Below are positions 1 through 8,074 of a DNA stretch of 51,315 nucleotides, in pieces. Positions within the stretch are counted from its first letter, which is position 1, and each line of letters begins with the position of its first letter. Below the pieces are notes generated by a model. That model had not been told where the DNA came from. It made no database searches and saw only the letters and a list, made by a program, of their open reading frames with translations. The translations under genes and the position numbers were made by a program. Source of the stretch: Candidatus Avelusimicrobium gallicola (GTDB taxonomy: Bacteria > Elusimicrobiota > Elusimicrobia > Elusimicrobiales > UBA9959); contig DYLH01000009.1 of assembly GCA_020722185.1 (NCBI GenBank), forward strand, positions 1 through 51,315. The letters run 5' to 3'.

Positions 1-62
1 TTTTATTTCTTTTTTCATAATTTTTGCTCGCAATTCATAATCGTCAACCACTCATCTCCGAT

Positions 63-1100
63 TTATCTTATAACTACAATTTTCCCCATCTTGGAATTTT
101 TACCTGAAACTACTCTCCAGATATAAACGCCGCTGGCTAATTTTTGCCCATTATTATTTTTTACATTCCATTTTATCTTTGAGTCAGCTAAACCCCACGG
201 AATAGATATATTCTTAACCAATCTGCCATCAATAGAATAAATTTCTATATTACCCTTTTGTGGTATATTCGCAAAAGTAATACCGTCTTCCTCCGTCCCT
301 GTTTGCCCGTCCCCGTCACCTCTATTAGGACCATTAGGTCTGAAAGGCACGGGATATGCAAAAACATCTTTTACAGATTCTTCCATTTGTCCCATTAAGC
401 TGTAAATCCCAGATTTTCTAAAAATAAAACTAACTTTCAAATTTTCAACGCTTAAATTGTTTCCAAAACTTTTCAACCACATGGCGTCCTCTTTGTCCAA
501 AACATAACCTCTCAAAGAAGATATTCTGATAGGATGATCGTAGCCGTCCACATTGCCGTCTCTATCCGCATCCTGGATTATATAAGAAAATTGTCCATCG
601 TTTTTAAAAGCGTTAAAACAAATGCTTTCTTCATCCATAAAAGCCAATTCGCTAAATACTATGGGATATGAAAGTATACCATAATTTACTATGGCTTTCT
701 GATTTGCCCTTTCCACTATCGGTTTATATGAACTTTCATCTATTTTATCGTTTAAAAATAAGTCAAAAACTTCTTTATCCACAGAATTTGGCGGAAGATA
801 TAACTCCATTTTTGAATTTTTAAAATTAACGGCAAGTTTTTTCTGAAAAGCAAAGTATGGGGGATTGTAAAAGCCGCTTCTATTGCAATAGTTTGAATTC
901 CTTGTTATGGAATCAGCATCACTCGAAATTTCCTGCCCCGACGCTCCTCTTAACAAATATTCATCAGATGAAAGATATTCGCCTCCGGAATTGGCTATTA
1001 TTGAAGATTCAAGCGAATAACTTTCCCCCGAAGATACTAAAGCCCAACAAGGCTGGATAGAAAAAAAAGCGACAAAAATATGGTATACTATATTCCTCAT
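63..1100 (-). CDS. Exported protein with FlgD-like C-terminal tail
   Basis: I do not recognise the body of this 345-residue protein. A hydrophobic N-terminus ending near CWA suggests a signal peptide. An Asp-rich stretch (DADRDGNVDGYD) resembles a dockerin or calcium-binding loop. The last ~85 residues begin with YPVPFRP and end in an Ig-like FlgD-type module (SGVYIWRVVSG), the kind of tail found on secreted proteins in several deep-branching phyla; the subtilisin at 3064-4605 has a similar one. I start at the ATG at 1100: an alternative ATG at 1109 overlaps a TATAAT box (1108-1113), so the mRNA probably begins at or near 1100. No Shine-Dalgarno is visible. Confidence 0.75.
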   Translation of the reverse strand: MRNIVYHIFVAFFSIQPCWALVSSGESYSLESSIIANSGGEYLSSDEYLLRGASGQEISSDADSITRNSNYCNRSGFYNPPYFAFQKKLAVNFKNSKMELYLPPNSVDKEVFDLFLNDKIDESSYKPIVERANQKAIVNYGILSYPIVFSELAFMDEESICFNAFKNDGQFSYIIQDADRDGNVDGYDHPIRISSLRGYVLDKEDAMWLKSFGNNLSVENLKVSFIFRKSGIYSLMGQMEESVKDVFAYPVPFRPNGPNRGDGDGQTGTEEDGITFANIPQKGNIEIYSIDGRLVKNISIPWGLADSKIKWNVKNNNGQKLASGVYIWRVVSGKNSKMGKIVVIR

Positions 1101-1107
1101 GAAATAC

Positions 1108-1113
1108 ATTATA
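1108..1113 (-). promoter_or_regulatory. -10 box for the 63-1100 gene, likely leaderless
   Basis: Read on the minus strand this is TATAAT, ending 7 nt before the ATG at 1100. No convincing -35 is seen, and no Shine-Dalgarno lies between. A start site 6-8 nt downstream would place the mRNA 5' end at the start codon. Confidence 0.45.
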
Positions 1114-1169
1114 AGAGAAAATTTAATTTAAATCCTGAAAAAATTATGAAATAAGGATTTTTTAATTTT

Positions 1170-1898
1170 ATGTCTGAAAATGATTTTAAACTTTGCCTTT
1201 GTTTAAATGAAACGGAAATTTCGCAAAAATGGATAAAAACCCTAAAAAGCGAAAAAATAGACATTCTGCTGTTTAGAAATTTTGCGGAATTTGAGAATTT
1301 CGTGCTTATTTCCGCTCCTCATCCCGAAAAAACTCTTTTAATTATTCAAATTCATCCTCAAATATGTCTCTATGAAACTCTCCTTGAATATCTGGCAAAA
1401 AAGGATATTTCCGTAATAGTTTGCGGAGAAAACCTCAATAATTCCATGGTGGCAGAAATTCTTTTAAAAGGGGCCGAGGATTATGTAAATCTGAATATTG
1501 ACCCTCTTATTTTAAGAGCAAAAATAATATCTCATTTCAAAAGAATGTCAGGCTATAAAAATCAAATAATTCCTTTTCCGCGAAATAAAAACATTATTTC
1601 TTCGGAAAAAAGGGAATTAAAAATTCGAATTGACAAAATGTCAGTTCTCATCAGAGGTAAAAAAGAAGTGATCCTGACGCAAAAAGAATTATCAATTCTG
1701 GGACTTCTGATTAGTAATGAAAACAGGATAGTCAGAAGAACCGATGTATTGAAAAACATCTGGAAGGATAAGGTTGAAAACATAAATCCGCAAATTTTGG
1801 ATAAATATATAGAAATTTTAAGGAAAAAATTGAATTCCGTTGGACAAAACATTAAAACCATATACGGGCTGGGATATATGTATAAAGGTAAAGAATAA
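1170..1898 (+). CDS. OmpR-family regulator with degenerate receiver
   Basis: The 242-residue product has a C-terminal winged-helix DNA-binding domain of the OmpR/PhoB type (about residues 150-240; LTQKELSILGLL and IKTIYGLGYMYKG are typical). Its N-terminal half follows the receiver pattern (GAEDYVNLNIDPLILRAKI resembles the alpha4-beta5-alpha5 part), but the acidic pocket and phospho-acceptor Asp are absent: the beta3 strand reads LLIIQIHPQ. It is probably not controlled by ordinary Asp phosphorylation. A stand-alone receiver gene follows 24 nt downstream, and no kinase gene is adjacent. The start is supported only by a weak AAGGA about 12 nt upstream. Confidence 0.8.
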   Translation: MSENDFKLCLCLNETEISQKWIKTLKSEKIDILLFRNFAEFENFVLISAPHPEKTLLIIQIHPQICLYETLLEYLAKKDISVIVCGENLNNSMVAEILLKGAEDYVNLNIDPLILRAKIISHFKRMSGYKNQIIPFPRNKNIISSEKRELKIRIDKMSVLIRGKKEVILTQKELSILGLLISNENRIVRRTDVLKNIWKDKVENINPQILDKYIEILRKKLNSVGQNIKTIYGLGYMYKGKE

Positions 1899-1922
1899 AC
1901 TTTAACATAAGGAGACAAAATT

Positions 1923-2300
1923 GTGAAAATACTGGTTGTCGACGACGACGAGGTGTTCAGAACTTTGGTAAAAGAAGTTCTCGCGCAAGAAAACTATGAA
2001 GTAATTACAGCTAATAATGGATTTTCGGCGTGGAAAATTCTTCAAAAAGAAAAAGCGGATATTGCCATTTTAGATGTCAATATGCCACAAATGAGTGGAT
2101 TTGAGCTTTTAGCAAAAATAAGAGAAGATAAAACATTTTCTAAAATGCCGGTAATAATGCTTACCATAAGAGCCTTTACTGAAGACCAAATAGCAGGATA
2201 TGAATATGGTGCTGATGATTATCTGGCTAAACCTTTTGATAACCAGATTTTGTTAGCCAGAATAAAAGTTTTAGAGCGAAGAATTCTGGGGAAAAAATAA
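1923..2300 (+). CDS. Stand-alone CheY-like receiver protein
   Basis: A 125-residue single receiver domain with all key residues: acidic DDD at 7-9, phospho-acceptor D51 (AILDVNMPQMSG), T81 and K103 (GADDYLAKPFD). With no output domain it probably passes a signal by protein contact. The start is GTG at 1923, preceded at 8 nt by a good AAGGAG (1909-1914). It lies 24 nt after the OmpR-type regulator with a degenerate receiver and is probably co-transcribed with it, so the pair may split receiving and DNA binding between two proteins. Confidence 0.9.
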   Translation: MKILVVDDDEVFRTLVKEVLAQENYEVITANNGFSAWKILQKEKADIAILDVNMPQMSGFELLAKIREDKTFSKMPVIMLTIRAFTEDQIAGYEYGADDYLAKPFDNQILLARIKVLERRILGKK

Positions 2301-2380
2301 AACGATTATGGCCAATTCATAAAGCTGCCTGATTCTCTTGAATTTCCTCTCATACATAGCGGCAGCTTCATAAAACTGAT

Positions 2381-2716
2381 TTGTTTGATAATTTCTTTAT
2401 AGCTTCGGCAAAGGTAAAGAAGAAAATTTATAATGCAAACGGTAAGGTCGTAAAAAGAATATACGACAAACCGAAAACGCCTTATCAAAGGTTAATAGAA
2501 TCTTCTTATTTATTAAAAAGCGAAAAAGAGACTCTTATAGAGATGGAGGGAAAATTAAATATGGTAGAATTGAAAGGGGAAATGGAGAAATGCCTGGAAG
2601 AATTATTTGAACTATCAAAAGAGCGAAAACAAAAATCAAAAATAATTCGGAGACAAATATTTTTGTCTAACAAGACTCCGGAAATCAATTTTCAGAGGCA
2701 TCCAGTTTTGATCTAA
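2381..2716 (+). pseudogene. C-terminal remnant of an integrase-type transposase
   Basis: The 111-residue reading frame contains NFFIASAKVKKKI followed by KRIYDKPKTPYQRLIES, which is very like the C-terminal end of rve/DDE integrase-type transposases (typically NFF-x-P-x-x-K then YDxPKTPYQRLLES and a short helical tail). The catalytic core is missing: nothing upstream (2301-2380) continues the family, and there is no ribosome-binding site. I read it as a decayed insertion element, the only mobile-element trace in this window. Confidence 0.6.
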
Positions 2717-2722
2717 CACATA

Positions 2723-3067
2723 TTACGTTTCTACAAACAAAATTTTGTCGCCGGGATACACCTTACCAGAAATTGAACCAGACGAGGTTTCAAGAACATA
2801 ATAGGCGTTTTTTTGCCATGAAGAAAATCGCCATGGTTTAAGATCTGTATACACAGATACTACCTCCATATCTTTTGAAATAAATACAATGTCTATGCTG
2901 AAACGCATAAAACAAGTGTGAATCATAGCTCCCGGGAATAAAAGAAGCCCCTCGCCTTGAGGCAAATTAACTTTAAACATAAGGCCTAAAAAACGCGAAA
3001 AAAAAGTATTGGCAATATGCGCTTTTTGGCAAATTTCTATTTTCTTAGTTTCATTGTATATCTTCAT
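2723..3067 (-). CDS. DUF192 family protein
   Basis: A 114-residue protein with the DUF192 pattern: FFSRFLGLMF near the N-terminus, then GLLLFPGAMIHTCFMRFSID, VFISKDMEVVSV and a closing PGDKILFVE. The family is small, often periplasmic or secreted, with no settled biochemical role. No signal peptide is seen. Its start overlaps the stop of the subtilisin gene by 4 nt, so the two are translationally coupled. It is the last gene of the long minus-strand run. Confidence 0.85.
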   Translation of the reverse strand: MKIYNETKKIEICQKAHIANTFFSRFLGLMFKVNLPQGEGLLLFPGAMIHTCFMRFSIDIVFISKDMEVVSVYTDLKPWRFSSWQKNAYYVLETSSGSISGKVYPGDKILFVET

Positions 3068-4605
3068 CTTAAAATGACAAATTTCCCCCTAGCTTTGCCC
3101 TTGTCAGTTTTTACAAGAACTATATAGGCGCCAGAGGCAACATAAGCGCCAGAGGAATTTTTACCGTCCCATGAAAAGCTCTTTACTTCGGTTATAAAAT
3201 CTCCATTGAAATCGTATATCTGTATTTTCATATCGGAAGTTGATATTTCCTGAGGGACATAGAAATTTATAAATCCATCTTTTGCGGGCCTGAATGGATT
3301 TGGGAAGGCAGATATTTTTTTCTCAGATGAAAAAGATGAAAGGGAATCCGAAAGAAAAAGCATAGACCTGAAAGCGTTGATTCTCCCCCAACCGTATTGC
3401 CGATCTGGGCCCCTTTCTCCCAGATCATCAGCTGTTTTTCTTAAGATCTCAAGTATCTGAGAATTTGTGTATTGCGGTTTATTTGACCACATCAAAGCTA
3501 AAGCCCCAGAAACTATTGGCGCAGAGAACGATGTGCCATTTTCGTAAGAATAAAATGGACTTGAAGTATAAGTTGTGTAGATACCGGTGCCGGGAGCAGA
3601 AACGCCATTTAACATAGCTTCCCCATTTGATGAAAAAGGCGCCAGAAAATCATTTTCATCAGTGGCTGAGACAGGTAAAACGCCAAGGCAATTTCCCGGA
3701 GAATTCACCTCAGAAGAATCATTCCCGGCGGAAGCCACTATTATAATACCTTTATTTATGGTATCTGAAATTTCATCCTGCAAGTTAGAATCGCATGGCA
3801 CATCGTCCCCTATACTTAGATTGGCTATTATCTTGCCATAAGTGGGTGAATCATGCAAACTCTCAAGATAGTTCAAGGCTTTTATTATAGCCGCATCGCT
3901 GGTAGTACAACCATTCTCACTTTTATCTGAGCAATCAGAGTTACAGTCATCTATATTAAAAATCCTCACTGAGAGTAGCTTTGCGCCCCAAGAAAACCCG
4001 GCTATACCTTTGGAATTGTTTGTTGAGGCAGCTGCGACTCCTCCTACCGCAGTGCCATGATAACAAGCTTGTAAAGGAGGATTTTCATCCACGGGGCCTG
4101 TACTACCATCTGCCGATATTGTAACATTCCCTGAACTGCTCACCTTTCCAAGCAAATCTTCATGAGTGGATAAGATTCCACTGTCTACAATCGCTATTGT
4201 CACAGCGCTTGAATATCCCGTTTCATATTCCCATGCCGGATAAACACTCGTCTTAGAAAGATAATACTGTGAACTTAGATATGTATCATTTGGAAGAGAT
4301 TTTATTCTATAAACTCGATTGGGAGAGACTTTTATTCCTAAATTTTTAACAGCGGACATGGCAAAGTTTACTTTCAAAGATGTGGAGAATGAAACAAGAT
4401 AATTCTTATCTGAAAGTTTTTCAATTATTTTGTAACCAGCTTTTTCAAGAGCCTTTTTTTTACTTTCATCTTCACCTATTTCAGCAATAAGCATGCCGCT
4501 AAAAGCGTCATAGTTTAGGCTTTTACCAGATAAAGCGAGAGAAACTTTCTCTGTTTGAGCTCCCAAAGAAAGCGCAAAAATTAAAATTGGAATAAAAAGA
4601 ATCAT
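3064..4605 (-). CDS. Secreted subtilisin-like (S8) serine protease with FlgD-like tail
   Basis: A 513-residue preproprotease. A signal peptide covers residues 1-16, then comes a ~90-residue I9-like propeptide. In the S8 catalytic domain the triad is D141 (IVDSG), H183 (HGTAVGGVAA) and S359 (NGTSFSAP), with N295 in SAGN as oxyanion residue. Several Cys in 219-233 may form disulfides. A FlgD-like Ig tail starts at FPNPFRP and ends SGAYIVLVKTDKGKARGKFVILR, matching the tail of the 63-1100 product. Both neighbours overlap by 4 nt (4602 and 3064). It is expected outside the cytoplasm; its substrate is unknown. Confidence 0.92.
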   Translation of the reverse strand: MILFIPILIFALSLGAQTEKVSLALSGKSLNYDAFSGMLIAEIGEDESKKKALEKAGYKIIEKLSDKNYLVSFSTSLKVNFAMSAVKNLGIKVSPNRVYRIKSLPNDTYLSSQYYLSKTSVYPAWEYETGYSSAVTIAIVDSGILSTHEDLLGKVSSSGNVTISADGSTGPVDENPPLQACYHGTAVGGVAAASTNNSKGIAGFSWGAKLLSVRIFNIDDCNSDCSDKSENGCTTSDAAIIKALNYLESLHDSPTYGKIIANLSIGDDVPCDSNLQDEISDTINKGIIIVASAGNDSSEVNSPGNCLGVLPVSATDENDFLAPFSSNGEAMLNGVSAPGTGIYTTYTSSPFYSYENGTSFSAPIVSGALALMWSNKPQYTNSQILEILRKTADDLGERGPDRQYGWGRINAFRSMLFLSDSLSSFSSEKKISAFPNPFRPAKDGFINFYVPQEISTSDMKIQIYDFNGDFITEVKSFSWDGKNSSGAYVASGAYIVLVKTDKGKARGKFVILR

Positions 4606-5117
4606 TTATCCTTTCCAAAATTTTTTGAGGGAGCGCGTGATATTATATCTTTGAAAACTAGCTGTTTGAAAGATTCATCTATAAAAATGAAATCAGCTGG
4701 AACAGAGACAGAAAGATTACCTTTTCTATTTCTCATTATCCCAAAAACAGCCATTATGTCTTCATCAAATTCAACTTCGGCATTGGCTATTCTATACTCT
4801 GATTTAAGTTTCCTGACTGAACGAACTTTAAAATTAACAGGCGTTTTCTTCTTGGCAGAAACGCATTTTCCTGTCTTAAAAATGGAAAGGATGCGCTCAT
4901 AGGTTTGTTTTGAAATTATTCTTATATTTTCATAAACCCGCTCTTTGTGCTGTTCAACTGGCATAACAATCTTGCCATCCTTCATCACTATATTTTTGAC
5001 GGTATAAGATTGAGCAAAAGACATTTCAGCTTTTCCAGATGGAGATATTTTACAAGAAGTTATTTCTGAAGCATTTAAGTGGTGTATTAAAAGAAGAAAT
5101 GTTAAAAACTTTATCAT
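4602..5117 (-). CDS. Exported protein with two SpoVG-like repeats
   Basis: A 171-residue protein with an N-terminal signal peptide (MIKFLTFLLLIHHLNAS). Two segments, about 17-83 and 94-165, each follow the layout of SpoVG: an opening strand, a hydrophobic strand around VKNIVMKDGKIVMP or VFGIMRNRKGNLSVSVP, a variable loop, and a closing helix (YERILSIF, LVFKDIISRA). SpoVG is normally a cytoplasmic nucleic-acid-binding protein of ~95 residues, so an exported tandem version would be unusual. The likeness is by eye only. Its start overlaps the HAD gene's stop and its stop overlaps the subtilisin start, each by 4 nt. Confidence 0.6.
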   Translation of the reverse strand: MIKFLTFLLLIHHLNASEITSCKISPSGKAEMSFAQSYTVKNIVMKDGKIVMPVEQHKERVYENIRIISKQTYERILSIFKTGKCVSAKKKTPVNFKVRSVRKLKSEYRIANAEVEFDEDIMAVFGIMRNRKGNLSVSVPADFIFIDESFKQLVFKDIISRAPSKNFGKDK

Positions 5118-5794
5118 AAATTAGCCTTTTTTACTATGTCTATGAGTTGGTATATGTCGTCAAGTTCAAAATCCGCGCCTGAAATTTTCGTGTCAAATTG
5201 ATTGCCATATTTGGCCCATGCTGTGAGCATACCCGCATTTTTCGCGCCAACTATATCCCGCTCAGCCCAATCGCCAAGCATCAAAGCCTCATTAGGAGTA
5301 AGGCGCATAAGTTCAAGTATTTTCTTGAAAGGTTTTATATTTGGTTTTCTCTCGCCTGTGTCATCAAATGAAACCACATTCTCAAAGTAGTGATGTAGAC
5401 CAAGTCCTACTATTCTAAGCCACACGGGAAGTCTTGGGGCATCCGAGACAACGCCCATTCTTATCCCCATTTTCATTAGTTCAGTAAGGGTTAACTTGAC
5501 ATGGGGATAGAGTGTCATATGCCCTTCTTTTGCCCTCTTGTAACCAACGATTCCAGCGGCCAAAAGTTTATAATCGACTTGACCAAGCTCTTTTTTTAAG
5601 ACTTTGTCAAATATATTCTGGTCCTCTATCCCTTCCTCCCAATACACTTTGAATATCTTTTCAATCATTTCCTCTTTTTTGACATTCAATCCTGCGTCTA
5701 TCATCGCATCCACGGCCGCATCCACAGCGGCGCGTTTCATTCTCATAAAATCCATCAAGGTATTGTCTATGTCAAATATAACTGCTTTTATCAT
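5114..5794 (-). CDS. HAD-superfamily hydrolase
   Basis: A 226-residue phosphatase-type HAD protein. Motif I is DIDNT (nucleophile D8, acid/base D10), motif II is VVSDAP, motif III a Lys in RKPNIKPF, and motif IV is MLGDWAERDIVGAKNAG. A helical C1-type cap lies between motifs I and II. The substrate cannot be told from sequence; small phosphorylated metabolites are usual for the family. It starts inside the efp stop (ATGA overlap) and overlaps the next gene the same way. Confidence 0.88.
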   Translation of the reverse strand: MIKAVIFDIDNTLMDFMRMKRAAVDAAVDAMIDAGLNVKKEEMIEKIFKVYWEEGIEDQNIFDKVLKKELGQVDYKLLAAGIVGYKRAKEGHMTLYPHVKLTLTELMKMGIRMGVVSDAPRLPVWLRIVGLGLHHYFENVVSFDDTGERKPNIKPFKKILELMRLTPNEALMLGDWAERDIVGAKNAGMLTAWAKYGNQFDTKISGADFELDDIYQLIDIVKKANL

Positions 5795-6357
5795 TTACTG
5801 ACCCTTTCTATGTATTGAGAAGTTCTGGTATCCACCTTAACTAGATCCCCTTGATTTACGAAAAGAGGAACTTTAATTTCTATACCCGTTGAGAGTTTGG
5901 CTGGTTTGGTAACATTGCTGGCTGAATCGCCTCTTATTCCGGGGACAGTTTCAACCACTTCAAGCACAACATTCGCTGGAAGAACTATATTGAAGAACTT
6001 ATCATTGAGGTATAGACCTTCCACTTCCATATTCTCAGTTAGGAACTTTACTGTATTTCCCATTTTTTCAAGTGGAACGCCAACCTGTTCATAAGTGACA
6101 TTATCCATAAAATAAGCCATTTGAGCATCAGAATACATATAAACTTTTGGTCTTTTTTCAAACATAACATCTTTGAATTTATCTTCTGGCCTATATCTTG
6201 TTTCTGTGATAGATCCTGTGTCAAGATTTCTAAGCTTAACCCTCACTACAGCCCTCGCCTGAGATTTTCTATGATGTTGATATTCAAGCACCTCTACAGT
6301 GTTTCCATTTTCGTCTATGAATATAGTTCCTTCTTTAAATTCTGTGGCAAGTATCAT
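5791..6357 (-). CDS. efp: Elongation factor P
   Basis: A 188-residue protein of normal EF-P length and three-domain layout, ending in DLVKVDTRTSQYIERV. EF-P enters the ribosomal E site and relieves stalling at polyproline. The domain I loop, usually of the form KPGKG, reads YQHHRKSQARAVV: the tip residue is Gln (Q33), flanked by K31 and R35, so neither a lysylated Lys nor a rhamnosylated Arg sits exactly at the tip. No modification enzyme is encoded nearby. A strong AGGAGG precedes the ATG. It lies between htpX and the HAD gene. Confidence 0.95.
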   Translation of the reverse strand: MILATEFKEGTIFIDENGNTVEVLEYQHHRKSQARAVVRVKLRNLDTGSITETRYRPEDKFKDVMFEKRPKVYMYSDAQMAYFMDNVTYEQVGVPLEKMGNTVKFLTENMEVEGLYLNDKFFNIVLPANVVLEVVETVPGIRGDSASNVTKPAKLSTGIEIKVPLFVNQGDLVKVDTRTSQYIERVSK

Positions 6358-6438
6358 TGAATCCTCCTAAGAGTGTTTACCTAACAAATTCGCTATATTG
6401 ACAATTTTATAATATTTATGAAATAGATGAAAGGTCTA

Positions 6439-7485
6439 TCAAGAAATCCTTTCTCCGGTAAATTTTGGCTTTGAGCCATACTGCTGATAGGCCATTAGTT
6501 TTAGGGCAAGTATTCTCTTTTCCATTGGAGGATGAGTGGCAAAAAGATCTCCTATAAGTCCTTCTTTTTCTTCTATGAGGCTACCCCTAGGGTCTGTTAT
6601 ACACATGTGGGCTATGCCATTGTTCACAGCATAGCTTGGTTCGACAGCCATCCTTATTTTTTCAAGGGCGCTTACAAGGGCCAGAGGATTTCTGGTCAGC
6701 TCCGCGGCAGAGGCATCCGCTAGATATTCGCGTTGTCTGGATATGGCAAGAGCCAGAATCCTAGAAATAAGGGGAGCAAGTATGACAAAAATTAACCATA
6801 TTATGAGAAGGATTCCTCCAGCACCTCCTTTTGAGCGTGAAGAGGAAACACTTCTGCCTCTTGAGTATCTGACACTTCTCATTGACCAGTCGCTTATTAG
6901 GGATACGGCATTTACAAGCGACGCAGCCACAGTCATCACTCTTATATCATAATTTCTTATATGGCTCATCTCATGCGCCACCACAGCCTGCAACTCTTCT
7001 CTGTTTAGTTTCTCAATTAAACCTTCAGTAACAGCTATGTAGGATTTCTCTGGAGAAAAACCCGTGGCAAATGCGTTTAAATCAGGATCAGGAATTATAT
7101 ACGCTTCTGGCTCAGGCAAACCCGCGGCTATGGACATTTCCTTAACAATGTTTATATACTGTTTCTCAGATGGATTCATCTGCACAGCCCTTCTGGCCAT
7201 AGCAGAGCGCAAAACCATTTTCGCTCCGCTTGACATGCTCATCAGTGACATAAAACCGGCTATTCCCAAAGAAGCTATTGTTCCTATAGGTAAAAACTGC
7301 CCTGATATACCCTCTACATCATAATAGCCCTCGCTATTTAAGACATATCTAGGGCTGCCAGAATGAACGCTGCCAAGGTAGAAATAGTCAAAACCCAACC
7401 CAAGAAGGACAAAAAAAACAAAGAAGACCAGAAAGAGGAATAATGTGATCCTCTTATTACTGGCCTGTTGTTCATATATATTCAC
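6439..7485 (-). CDS. htpX: HtpX-like M48 membrane metalloprotease
   Basis: A 348-residue M48 protease with zinc motif HEMSH at 171-175 and a downstream glutamate in REYLADASAAEL. Membrane segments lie near residues 13-35, 66-84 and 222-250. The family degrades damaged membrane proteins on the cytoplasmic side. The lemA gene directly upstream (16-nt gap) is the usual partner of HtpX in many bacteria. A Ser/Arg-rich linker and a Gly-rich stretch precede the last membrane segment. Confidence 0.93.
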   Translation of the reverse strand: MNIYEQQASNKRITLFLFLVFFVFFVLLGLGFDYFYLGSVHSGSPRYVLNSEGYYDVEGISGQFLPIGTIASLGIAGFMSLMSMSSGAKMVLRSAMARRAVQMNPSEKQYINIVKEMSIAAGLPEPEAYIIPDPDLNAFATGFSPEKSYIAVTEGLIEKLNREELQAVVAHEMSHIRNYDIRVMTVAASLVNAVSLISDWSMRSVRYSRGRSVSSSRSKGGAGGILLIIWLIFVILAPLISRILALAISRQREYLADASAAELTRNPLALVSALEKIRMAVEPSYAVNNGIAHMCITDPRGSLIEEKEGLIGDLFATHPPMEKRILALKLMAYQQYGSKPKFTGERIS

Positions 7486-7501
7486 TCAGGCCCCCGTAAG
7501 T

Positions 7502-8065
7502 TCAGATAGTAAGATCTACTTTTGGATTTTCCCTTTCCTGCGAATTTTGTGGCAATTCAAAAAGCTCAGATGAAGTAAAGCCAAGCATTGAAGCGATCAT
7601 ATTGTTTGGGAAAGTCTGTTGAGCTATATTAAACTTTGTAGCAATATCATTGTAAAACTGCCTAGCGAAAGCAAGAGTGTTCTCTGTGTGAGATAGTTCT
7701 TCCATAAGCTGTTTAACCTGTTCATTGGATTTGAGATTTGGATAATTTTCACTAAGAGCCATTATTTTAGAAAGCCCCTGAGTTATTATATTCTCGTTTT
7801 CAAAGGCCTCTTTCATATTTCCGCTTTGGGCCGCATTTATGGCTTTTGCTCTCGCATTGATAACCTTTTCAAGTGTGTCTTGTTCAAATTTCATTTCACC
7901 TTTGACGGCGTTAACAAGATTAGGGATTAAGTCATGCCTTCTTTTGAGCTGTACGTCTATCTGCTTAAGCGCATTAACAGTTTGATTTTTAAGCTTTACC
8001 AAACTATTGTATGTGAACACCAGCCATATTGCCACAACACCAATCGCAATTAGAACTATTGTCAT
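7502..8065 (-). CDS. lemA: LemA family protein
   Basis: A 187-residue LemA protein: one N-terminal membrane helix (IVLIAIGVVAIWLVFTYNSLV), then the typical helical core with VDVQLKRRHDLIPNLV-like sequence (here IDVQLKRRHDLIPNLV) and AQQTFPNNMIASMLGF. The family is an extracytoplasmic helical-bundle protein of unknown activity, usually next to HtpX-type proteases, as here. A strong AAGGAGGG precedes its ATG. Confidence 0.95.
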   Translation of the reverse strand: MTIVLIAIGVVAIWLVFTYNSLVKLKNQTVNALKQIDVQLKRRHDLIPNLVNAVKGEMKFEQDTLEKVINARAKAINAAQSGNMKEAFENENIITQGLSKIMALSENYPNLKSNEQVKQLMEELSHTENTLAFARQFYNDIATKFNIAQQTFPNNMIASMLGFTSSELFELPQNSQERENPKVDLTI

Positions 8066-8074
8066 TTTCCCTCC

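Noticed and set aside
1-18. An ATG on the minus strand at 18 followed by Lys codons, possibly the start of a gene leaving the window.
   Set aside because: Only six codons are visible, with no ribosome-binding site or promoter, so it cannot be supported.
2322-2368. Inverted repeat AAGCTGCC/GGCAGCTT as a terminator for the receiver gene.
   Set aside because: The loop is 31 nt and no T-run follows, so an intrinsic terminator is unlikely.
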